Below are positions 13,539-18,654 of a stretch of 22,745 bases of DNA, one piece after another; the stretch's first letter is position 1, and each line of letters opens with the position of its first letter. A model generated the notes under the pieces. That model saw only the letters and a program-made list of their open reading frames with translations, was not told the DNA's origin and searched no databases. The stretch is taken from the IMG/VR virus record IMGVR_UViG_3300030406_005579, positions 1-22,745 of that record; one strand, 5' to 3'. The DNA is from a virus. A program made the translations under genes and the position numbers.

Positions 13539-14480
13539 ATGGCACATATGGTTGAAACAATGGCGTATGCGGGAGAAGTTCCCTGGCACGGTCTCGGCAA
13601 GAGAGTTCCTGCGGACTTGACACCCGAGCAGATGCTTGTAGAGTCGGGTCTGGACTGGGAAGTCCACAAAGTTGATTTGAGTTATGAGTCCGAATCTGGC
13701 TGGAAGAATACAGTCCCTGGCAAGAAGGGTCTGGTTCGGACCTCGGACGGCGCCTATCTGGACACTATCGGTGACGACTGGAACCCTCTCCAGAACCGAG
13801 AAGCATTCGAGTTCTTCAATGACTTCGTTCAAGCCGGTGATATGGAGATGCACACCGCTGGTGCACTCGAGGACGGTCGTCGGGTCTGGGCACTCGCTAA
13901 GATTAAAGACGGGTTCACACTCTTCGGTAAAGATGAAGTCGAGAACTATCTACTCTTCTCAAATCCCCACAAGTATGGAATGTCCATCTCGGTCTGTCAA
14001 ACTCCTATTCGTGTCGTCTGCAACAACACGATCACTTTTGCTCTCAATGGAGCCAAGGATGATATGATTAAAGTCAATCATCGTGCGGAGTTTGATGCAG
14101 ATGCCGTCAAGGAGACTCTCGGTGTGGCGAAGGAGAGGCTTGAGACTTACAAGGAAGCCGCTGAGCTTCTTGGCTCCAAGTACTTCACCAACGAGAACCT
14201 CGTCGAGTACTTCAACACGGTGTTTCCGTTCACTTCTAATAATCGCGAGCAGACCATGTCTCGGAACACTCGCCAGGCTATGGAAGTCCTTGACACCCAG
14301 CCCGGGCATGATTACGGTAGTGGCACTTGGTGGCACGCATTTAATACCGTGACCTACCTGACGGACCACACTCTCGGTCGGTCGAATGACACTCGCTTGC
14401 AGTCGGCATGGTTCGGTGCTAACCGCAAGAAGAAGACACTCGCTCTCCAGAAAGCTCTGGAGTTTGCGGAAGCCGCATAA
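13539..14480 (+). CDS. DUF932 phage/plasmid-like protein (TIGR03299 type)
   Basis: A 313-aa protein typical in length for this family. Hallmarks: the N-terminal PWHGLGKRVPADLTPEQMLVESGLDWEV, then LDTIGDDWNPLQNREAFEFFNDFV, LLFSNPHKYGMSISVCQTPIRVVCNNT and the C-terminal GTWWHAFNTVTYLTDH. The family is common in phages and conjugative elements; its biochemical role is unsettled to my knowledge. It has its own promoter and ends with an ATGA-style overlap to an exported protein, so P9 probably also reads into the envelope-protein block. Confidence 0.93.
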   Translation: MAHMVETMAYAGEVPWHGLGKRVPADLTPEQMLVESGLDWEVHKVDLSYESESGWKNTVPGKKGLVRTSDGAYLDTIGDDWNPLQNREAFEFFNDFVQAGDMEMHTAGALEDGRRVWALAKIKDGFTLFGKDEVENYLLFSNPHKYGMSISVCQTPIRVVCNNTITFALNGAKDDMIKVNHRAEFDADAVKETLGVAKERLETYKEAAELLGSKYFTNENLVEYFNTVFPFTSNNREQTMSRNTRQAMEVLDTQPGHDYGSGTWWHAFNTVTYLTDHTLGRSNDTRLQSAWFGANRKKKTLALQKALEFAEAA

Positions 14481-14881
14481 TGAAGAAAGCAATCTTCATA
14501 TCTGCTCTCCTTGTCTCAGCTCCTGTCGGGGCTGAGACTCTGGAGGGTACTGTGCTTGATGTACGAGCTCTGACACGAAATGTTCAAGTCGAAGTACCGT
14601 ATCGTGTCTGTGATCGTGTTGCAAAAACCGTACGCTTTGATAACAGGGGCTACATGGGGTACACAGACGGTCCTCTCAAGAAGATCTTTGATCGTATCAC
14701 AGCACCTACAGGTACAGTATACGTAAATGAGTGTCAAACAGTTCACAAAACAGAGACTCAAAGCGTTCTAGATGGTTACCTAGTGACGTACTCTCTGGGT
14801 GGTAGGTTCTATCATACAAGAACAAAGGTACGCCCACAGGGCGATAAGATCAATGTGAGGATACGCCATGAAGTACAGTAG
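14480..14881 (+). CDS. exported SlyB/17-kDa-antigen-like protein lacking the glycine zipper
   Basis: A 133-aa protein with a clear signal peptide (MKKAIFISALLVSAPVGA, cleavage before ETLEG). The mature part follows the plan of alphaproteobacterial glycine-zipper envelope proteins: GTVLDVRALTRNVQVEVPYRVC at the front and CQTVHKTETQSVLDGYLVTYSLGGRFYHTRT...GDKINVRI at the end. The central Gly-rich membrane zipper expected between them is replaced by about 30 ordinary residues. One cysteine in each half could form a disulfide. Probably periplasmic; role unknown. Confidence 0.75.
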   Translation: MKKAIFISALLVSAPVGAETLEGTVLDVRALTRNVQVEVPYRVCDRVAKTVRFDNRGYMGYTDGPLKKIFDRITAPTGTVYVNECQTVHKTETQSVLDGYLVTYSLGGRFYHTRTKVRPQGDKINVRIRHEVQ

Positions 14882-15389
14882 TTTCCTTGCCGCTATGGTT
14901 TTACCCACAGCAGTTATGGCTTCACCGTGCGAGTATGACAGAGATGTCGAGTCCATACACACAAAAGTAATCGAGTCGACTCGTATCACTGACAAGTCAA
15001 TCCGCATGATGACAGACAAGACCATGCAGTGTACAGTTCAGATTGAGAGTCTTGTGGACGGCAAGTGGTTCAATCAGGAAGAGACATTTCGGTTTGATCC
15101 GTTTATAATGGATGCAGACAAGGGCTGTAATAGAGCTGTTGATAGAGCCAAAGAGCGGATATACAGTGAGGTCTCACCAGAGCTATTTCGGTCTCGGTCA
15201 ACTGTGAAGTGCTCTCACAAATATGCGAAGAAGAGACTGAAAGACATTGTGTTACCTCTACCAAAGAGCATGATGAACTACGGGGAGCACGTGGAGATTA
15301 AACTAAACTCTAATTGCAGGTTACAATCGAGTGTAAAGACCTACGATGGTGGATATACTCTATATGGATACAAGGAGCTTTGTAAATGA
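14868..15389 (+). CDS. secreted protein of unknown function
   Basis: A 173-aa protein with signal peptide MKYSSFLAAMVLPTAVMA, cleaved before SPCEYD. Six cysteines occur in the mature part (SPCEY, MQCTV, KGCNR, VKCSH, SNCRL, ELCK), an even number fitting three periplasmic disulfides. A beta-rich C-terminus ends in YTLYGYKELCK. It overlaps the SlyB-like gene by 14 bp and the next micro-protein by four. No known family recognised. Confidence 0.72.
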   Translation: MKYSSFLAAMVLPTAVMASPCEYDRDVESIHTKVIESTRITDKSIRMMTDKTMQCTVQIESLVDGKWFNQEETFRFDPFIMDADKGCNRAVDRAKERIYSEVSPELFRSRSTVKCSHKYAKKRLKDIVLPLPKSMMNYGEHVEIKLNSNCRLQSSVKTYDGGYTLYGYKELCK

Positions 15390-15532
15390 AATCGGTGATA
15401 ATATTTTGTGTCGGTGTTTTGATTGGCAGTTACTTTCCGGACATCTACCCAAAAGTCATGGATGCGTTCGTCGAGTCTGGCGCCCGTGACAAGATCGTGC
15501 AGACTCTCAATGGCTATGAAACAGTGAAATAG
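15386..15532 (+). CDS. 48-aa membrane micro-protein
   Basis: ATG at 15386 overlaps the previous TGA, with AAGGAG at 15372-15377. The product begins MKSVIIFCVGVLIGSYF, an N-terminal membrane helix, then a short soluble tail (PKVMDAFVESGARDKIVQTLNGYETVK). Its size and topology are common in phage micro-proteins. Function unknown. Confidence 0.6.
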   Translation: MKSVIIFCVGVLIGSYFPDIYPKVMDAFVESGARDKIVQTLNGYETVK

Positions 15533-15541
15533 GAGATTGTT

Positions 15542-15631
15542 ATGATTGTATTAATGGTATTTGGTGGTCTCGTCGCAGCTAACATGGTGTTAGGTGTTGC
15601 TGATATCGCACTACGTACAGCAGGTCTGTAA
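15542..15631 (+). CDS. 29-aa membrane micro-protein
   Basis: ATG 15542 follows AGGAG at 15531-15535. MIVLMVFGGLVAANMVLGVA... is a single helix ending DIALRTAGL. The TAA overlaps the ATG of the LPP20-like gene (TAATG), so it may also couple translation of that gene. Confidence 0.55.
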   Translation: MIVLMVFGGLVAANMVLGVADIALRTAGL

Positions 15632-16302
15632 TGCGTAGTGTAATTCCTGTAGGTCTCCTCTCGGTAGCAGCCTTAACGCTCGGTGCATGTTCATCGGATA
15701 AGGCACTAAAGGTTGCCGTCGAGAAGGAGATCTTTGAATACAAGAAGGAAAAGGTTGAGGACTCTGTTGCCGCCATACCTTCTTGGTTCCTTTCGCCGCC
15801 CGAAGAGGATAATATCGTATTCTCATCCGGCACTTCTTTAATGCCTGATATGCAGCTCGCCATCGATATCGCTCGTCTTAATGCGAAAGAGCAGTTGGCG
15901 GATCGTATATATTCGAAGCTACGCAGCCAGACTAAGACCTATATGGCGAAGGTCGGTGGTGATGACTTCGATGCTGCTGTATTAAATGAGGTCGAGAAGG
16001 CTACGAAGAATATCGTTGCGGATGCTGAGGTAAATGGCTACGCACAGAGGGAGCTATCACTGGTCCCTGATGGTATTCAGTATCGGGCATATGTCCTACT
16101 AGCATTCGATGCTAAGGAAGCTGCTAAGATTGTGCGTAATCGTCTTCTTACAGCCCGTGCTATGCAATCTAAGTTTCAGTCACAGGCTGCATGGCGTGAA
16201 CTTGATAAAAATGCGAAGGAGGTGAAGGATGAAGAGAGGAACAATATTATGTCTGCTGTCCCTGTCGCTCCTGTCACTACCGAGTCAAGCACGAGCAATT
16301 GA
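15631..16302 (+). CDS. LPP20-family-like lipoprotein
   Basis: A 223-aa lipoprotein; signal MRSVIPVGLLSVAALTLGAC with lipobox LGAC and Cys 20. The body has PSWFLSPPEEDNIVFSSGTS and MQLAIDIARLNAKEQLADRIYSKLRSQT, the pattern of LPP20 lipoproteins of bacterial outer membranes, followed by GIQYRAYVLLAFD, also typical. The C-terminus is Ala/Glu/Thr-rich. Such a protein is host-like and unusual for a lytic phage. Its last 74 bp overlap the next gene in another frame. Confidence 0.78.
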   Translation: MRSVIPVGLLSVAALTLGACSSDKALKVAVEKEIFEYKKEKVEDSVAAIPSWFLSPPEEDNIVFSSGTSLMPDMQLAIDIARLNAKEQLADRIYSKLRSQTKTYMAKVGGDDFDAAVLNEVEKATKNIVADAEVNGYAQRELSLVPDGIQYRAYVLLAFDAKEAAKIVRNRLLTARAMQSKFQSQAAWRELDKNAKEVKDEERNNIMSAVPVAPVTTESSTSN

Positions 16303-16519
16303 ACCCATCTCCATCGCAGCCACACTACTGGGGGCAGTTATCTCCCCGGTGGTGTGCAAGGAGATCGGGTGTACAAAGGACGTCATTATTAATATGGATC
16401 GTTCACGTACCAATAAGAGGCTCGTTGAGATGCGAGATAGTTTTAAGTGGGATGATGGTATAAATAACACTACCACCTCAAAAAAGGAGGTGTCTTCGAA
16501 GCAATCGAAAGGAAAGTAA
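16229..16519 (+). CDS. small secreted protein
   Basis: A 96-aa protein with a strong AAGGAGGTG ribosome site right before ATG 16229, inside the end of the LPP20-like gene. Signal peptide MKRGTILCLLSLSLLSLPSQARA is followed by a hydrophobic patch (PISIAATLLGAVISPVV), two cysteines (VCKEIGC) and a Ser/Lys-rich tail. The 74-bp overlap of two real frames is notable. Function unknown; partner of the overlapping lipoprotein is possible. Confidence 0.68.
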   Translation: MKRGTILCLLSLSLLSLPSQARAIEPISIAATLLGAVISPVVCKEIGCTKDVIINMDRSRTNKRLVEMRDSFKWDDGINNTTTSKKEVSSKQSKGK

Positions 16520-16520
16520 A

Positions 16521-16679
16521 ATGCAATGGATTAAGGATCGCATTAAGGAACGCACGACATGGGACGGAGGTGCACTTATCGCCGTCGGTTTGGTGGTGCT
16601 TCTTTTAGGACCACTTGCCAAATGGGCTGCTATGGCAGCTATCGCTTGGGGTGTAATTACCTTAATTAAATCTGAGTAA
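16521..16679 (+). CDS. 52-aa two-helix membrane protein
   Basis: ATG 16521 follows AAAGGA. The product MQWIKDRIKERTTWDGGALI... has an amphipathic basic N-terminus, then two hydrophobic stretches (ALIAVGLVVLLLGPL and WAAMAAIAWGVITLI). The KERTTWDGG start is one I associate with short membrane proteins of marine T4-like phages. Function unknown. Confidence 0.7.
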   Translation: MQWIKDRIKERTTWDGGALIAVGLVVLLLGPLAKWAAMAAIAWGVITLIKSE

Positions 16680-16684
16680 ATCTA

Positions 16685-16713
16685 TTGACTTTTATAAGGT
16701 GACAAATTAATAT
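16685..16713 (+). promoter_or_regulatory. promoter of the tmRNA gene (P10)
   Basis: TTGACT (16685-16690), 17-bp spacer, TAATAT (16708-16713), giving a start near 16720, just before the acceptor piece. It follows the stop of the preceding membrane protein by five bases, so the RNA has independent expression. Confidence 0.78.
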
Positions 16714-16785
16714 ATAATAATAGTGACGTTGAGGAGGACATTAAAGCTAGACAGGACCGGGGTGCAAATCCCCGCACCTCCACCA

Positions 16786-16883
16786 AAAGCACATCGGATA
16801 GGGCGGATGCATTCGTTGCAATGCCTAGCAAAAATGGCTTAACTTAGACTTGTCGGATGGGCAGGACAGGCGGTGTGTTTTTG
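16786..16883 (+). other. tmRNA intervening segment, predicted to be excised
   Basis: This 98-base stretch lies between the CCA end and the 5' end of the coding piece. Its two ends pair (AAAAGCACA with TGTGTTTTT), continuing the acceptor stem into a long precursor hairpin that would present both mature ends for processing (RNase P for the 5' end and other RNases for the 3' end, by family knowledge). Confidence 0.8.
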
Positions 16884-16965
16884 GGGGGTGTGCTAGGATC
16901 GACTGTTAGTGTATAGGAAATCGGAGTCACGAGGTTGATCGCTTTAGAGATCAAACACTATAAAT

Positions 16966-17010
16966 GCAAACGATAACTTTGCACATGATGATTTCGCTCT
17001 TGCAGCGTAA
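16966..17010 (+). other. tmRNA proteolysis tag reading frame
   Basis: Resume codon GCA at 16966, then codons for ANDNFAHDDFALAA and TAA at 17008-17010. With the alanine carried by the RNA the tag is A-ANDNFAHDDFALAA. ANDNFA at the start and ALAA at the end match the alphaproteobacterial tag pattern read by ClpXP/ClpAP. The HDD centre differs from the Caulobacter-type EE. Confidence 0.93.
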
Positions 17011-17081
17011 TTAATCGGGGTTCGGGAGGCACCTGGCAACAGAAGCCTCCCACTTTACACACAAACACACAGGAGAAAAGT

Positions 17082-17222
17082 ATGAAGTTGTGTCCCATTT
17101 TGAAAAGGTTCGGTCGAGGTCTTATTCGATCGGGCTATATGCAAGCATCATATGAAATGAAGCGCGAAGGTTTACATGCCGAAGCTGCTCGTTTACGTGC
17201 GGAGGCTTTAAAAGATGACTAA
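17082..17222 (+). CDS. 46-aa basic amphipathic protein
   Basis: ATG 17082 follows AGGAG. The product is MKLCPILKRFGRGLIRSGYM followed by a helical, Ala/Glu/Arg-rich tail (QASYEMKREGLHAEAARLRAEALKDD). It begins 30 bases after the tmRNA and overlaps the next gene by eight bases. Function unknown. Confidence 0.65.
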   Translation: MKLCPILKRFGRGLIRSGYMQASYEMKREGLHAEAARLRAEALKDD

Positions 17223-17448
17223 GAACCCATATGAAATCCGTTTCGATCTACTGACAATGGCGAAGGATATGCTCGATCGTCAGTATGAACAGACGAGTAA
17301 CATGGCATGGTCTGCATTTGAGAAGGCGGCTGAGCAGAACAAGGACGTATACAAAGAGATGGAAAAGTACGTCCCTAAAATGTTTACTCCGGAAGAGATC
17401 ATTGCTCAAGCGGAGAAACTACAATCATTCATAAACAAGAAGGACTGA
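17215..17448 (+). CDS. conserved T4-like phage small protein
   Basis: A 77-aa protein starting MTKNPYEIRFDLLTMAKDMLDRQYEQTSNMAW, a pattern I recognise from a small conserved protein of T4-like marine phages with no assigned function. Helical throughout (FTPEEIIAQAEKLQSFINKKD). Its presence supports the T4-like assignment. The next gene starts four bases after its stop. Confidence 0.8.
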   Translation: MTKNPYEIRFDLLTMAKDMLDRQYEQTSNMAWSAFEKAAEQNKDVYKEMEKYVPKMFTPEEIIAQAEKLQSFINKKD

Positions 17449-17452
17449 GTTA

Positions 17453-17749
17453 ATGGTTAAAAGTATGTGGTCCAGCGTGATGGATCCTGAACAAAATCCC
17501 TTGAGTCATCTGCCGAAGATGGTTCGCTTCCAAATAATGACATACCTTGCAGTAATGTGGTGTATGATCTTTTCGGTGTCCACGGGTCTCTATACAGTAC
17601 TTGGACCTTCGTTGATTATTCATGTATTGTTTTTAATCGGAGTGTTCTTTACATTTAAAACATTTCGTGATAACCGTCCAATCACACATCGTGATAAATT
17701 TAAAGATGATGATGGCTGTGTTAAGTACGATGATATGTGGGGAGCATGA
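17453..17749 (+). CDS. two-helix membrane protein
   Basis: A 98-aa protein. The N-terminus (MVKSMWSSVMDPEQNPLSHLPKMVRFQ) precedes two hydrophobic helices (IMTYLAVMWCMIFSVSTGLY and LGPSLIIHVLFLIGVFFTF), then a charged tail ending KYDDMWGA. Topology would fit a holin-like or inner-membrane protein, but there is no family match. The Cys-rich ORF at 17730 overlaps its end. Confidence 0.75.
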   Translation: MVKSMWSSVMDPEQNPLSHLPKMVRFQIMTYLAVMWCMIFSVSTGLYTVLGPSLIIHVLFLIGVFFTFKTFRDNRPITHRDKFKDDDGCVKYDDMWGA

Positions 17750-17876
17750 AAATGAGCACACTGGGTCAAGGTGTAGTCCTTCGGGATCAAGAGATAACTT
17801 CAAAGACCCTTGTATAAACTGTATCCCAGTGTGTTTCGGGTTGTGCCGTAATACACACGCGGGGAGCCACGGTTAG
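17730..17876 (+). CDS. possible 48-aa cysteine-rich protein
   Basis: Reading from ATG 17730 gives MICGEHENEHTGSRC...RDNFKDPCINCIPVCFGLCRN, with CxxCxxxCxxxC in the centre. The TAG lies in the hairpin at 17861-17882, as the ATPase stop lies in its own terminator hairpin. An HTG...S...DNF order is known to me from tiny phage proteins. The ribosome site is poor and the start is uncertain. A competing 23-aa frame starts at ATG 17746. Confidence 0.42.
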   Translation: MICGEHENEHTGSRCSPSGSRDNFKDPCINCIPVCFGLCRNTHAGSHG

Positions 17877-17882
17877 CTCCCC
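17861..17882 (+). terminator. hairpin between early and late units
   Basis: GGGGAGC (17861-17867) pairs with GCTCCCC (17876-17882) around an eight-base loop; no long U tract follows (ATCTTACTATT). It lies just upstream of the late promoter and likely ends the preceding transcript. Confidence 0.6.
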
Positions 17883-17892
17883 ATCTTACTAT

Positions 17893-17900
17893 TATAAATA
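17893..17900 (+). promoter_or_regulatory. T4-type late promoter (TATAAATA)
   Basis: TATAAATA at 17893-17900 exactly matches the T4 late promoter, read by a gp55-like sigma and stimulated by the sliding clamp in T4. It sits between a terminator-like hairpin and the secreted protein gene. No TTGACA-type -35 box is present. The only other TATAAATA I saw lies inside the nuclease gene near 8147. Confidence 0.75.
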
Positions 17901-17903
17901 TTA

Positions 17904-17923
17904 GGTAGCCAAGTTCGGCTACC
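17904..17923 (+). other. 5'-leader hairpin of the late transcript
   Basis: GGTAGCC (17904-17910) pairs perfectly with GGCTACC (17917-17923) around AAGTTC. The predicted late transcription start is within a few bases of it, so the mRNA would begin with a stable hairpin, followed by AAGGAG at 17928-17933 and ATG 17939. Confidence 0.6.
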
Positions 17924-17938
17924 AACCAAGGAGCTCAA

Positions 17939-18472
17939 ATGGGAAGAAATTTCATAGGGGCTGTTGCTTTGGTTATGATAGTTTCGATTTTTTCTAGTAC
18001 AGCTCTTGCGCAAACAAATACAGTTTCAACAGTTACCAGTGGAACAGTAACTGTTGATAAGACACCGCCGACCGCATCGGCACCGTCTATTGTTATTAAC
18101 AACTCAGATGTATGTAAGTCAGCATTCAGTGCTGGTGTACAAACACAGATACTTGGTATCGCATCGGGCGTTACCATTACAGACAAAAACTGCGAAAGAT
18201 TAAAGCTCGCTCGCTCTTTATTCGGTATGGGAATGAAAGTTGCTGCAGTATCCACTCTATGCCAGGATGCGCGCATCTTCGATGCTATGATTATGGCTGG
18301 TACACCATGTCCTTATAAAGGCAAGATAGGAACCGAAGCAACGAAAGCATGGGAAGAAAATCCTAATGATATTCCTGCCGGTTCTAAAATGATGGTGTCT
18401 CAGAGGGACGAGGCAAAAGAGGAGGACGCTGAGACCACCGATGACCCTTTTATACAGGAGGATCATCAGTAG
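17939..18472 (+). CDS. secreted late protein with Cys-conserved core
   Basis: A 177-aa protein with signal peptide MGRNFIGAVALVMIVSIFSSTALA. The mature start is Thr/Ser/Pro-rich, then a compact domain (NNSDVCKSAF...GVQTQILGIASGVTITDKNCERLKLARSLFGMGMKVAAVSTLCQDARIFDAMIMAGTPCPYKGKIG) with four cysteines, a pattern I know from late-region proteins of marine T4-like phages without known function. The acidic end runs into a C_CCT_TTT slippery heptamer at 18445, where a -1 shift would give a 238-aa membrane-anchored form. Confidence 0.82.
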   Translation: MGRNFIGAVALVMIVSIFSSTALAQTNTVSTVTSGTVTVDKTPPTASAPSIVINNSDVCKSAFSAGVQTQILGIASGVTITDKNCERLKLARSLFGMGMKVAAVSTLCQDARIFDAMIMAGTPCPYKGKIGTEATKAWEENPNDIPAGSKMMVSQRDEAKEEDAETTDDPFIQEDHQ

Positions 18473-18477
18473 ATGAT
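18445..18477 (+). promoter_or_regulatory. putative programmed -1 frameshift signal
   Basis: C_CCT_TTT at 18445-18451 is a canonical X_XXY_YYZ heptamer in phase with the secreted-protein frame. Ten bases later, ATCATC (18462-18467) pairs with GATGAT (18472-18477) around AGTA, spanning the 0-frame TAG. A purine-rich GAGGAGGA lies about 19 bases upstream. AGGAGG at 18456-18461 may instead serve the next start. Confidence 0.5.
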
Positions 18478-18654
18478 GGGAATGTTAGCAGTTCGGATTA
18501 TGGAAACTTCGATGATGAATACGAGATTTACGCCGAAGAAGAAGAGTTCGATGACTACAGACCTGCCACAGTACTTGCGGGTGTTGCTATATTGGGTGTT
18601 GGTTGTTTCTTCACTAGCGGCATTGCTTGTCTTGGTATACCCTTCTTATTCTAA
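18445..18654 (+). CDS. -1 frame extension of the secreted protein (putative frameshift product)
   Basis: This frame opens directly after a TGA at 18442-18444 and stops at TAA 18652-18654. It encodes YTGGSSVDDGNVSSSDYG, an acidic stretch DDEYEIYAEEEEFDDYRP and a hydrophobic helix ATVLAGVAILGVGCFFTSG ending IACLGIPFLF. No ATG or GTG lies in it, and its only TTG is inside the membrane segment, so it needs a frameshift for expression. Codon choice looks like coding sequence, while the 0 frame here has many Met codons, a sign of reading GATGA out of frame. Confidence 0.55.
   Translation, partial: PFYTGGSSVDDGNVSSSDYGNFDDEYEIYAEEEEFDDYRPATVLAGVAILGVGCFFTSGIACLGIPFLF

Larger units (their letters stand above)
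16720..17051 (+). ncRNA. ssrA: circularly permuted (two-piece) tmRNA, alphaproteobacterial type
   Basis: tmRNA rescues stalled ribosomes with SmpB and tags the nascent protein for proteolysis. The 3' half is encoded first: a T arm (CGGGG-TGCAAAT-CCCCG, 16758-16774) followed by CACCTCC, A and CCA (16775-16785). The 5' half starts at 16884 with GGGGGTG, which pairs with CACCTCC and leaves the G3-U70 wobble recognised by alanyl-tRNA synthetase, then the conserved GGATCGAC. A P2-like helix pairs CTGTTAG (16903-16909) with CTAGACAG (16747-16754, one bulge). A hairpin TTGATC/GATCAA (16935-16954) precedes the tag. A GGGAGGC/GCCTCCC hairpin (17024-17051) ends the coding piece. Mature ends are estimates. 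A phage-borne permuted copy is unusual. Confidence 0.95.

Noticed and set aside
16750-16800. tmRNA 3' end as an integration attachment site (attL/attR)
   Set aside because: ssrA is a common att site, but here both tmRNA halves are complete, have their own promoter, no repeat of the 3' end is found elsewhere in the window, and there is no integrase; both flanks look like lytic phage genes.
17746-17817. 23-aa ORF starting MKMSTLGQG
   Set aside because: Very short; the overlapping cysteine-rich frame looks more like coding sequence.
17770-17870. A tRNA between the membrane protein and the late promoter
   Set aside because: There are small hairpins with TTCG, but no cloverleaf, T-loop consensus or CCA end can be assembled.
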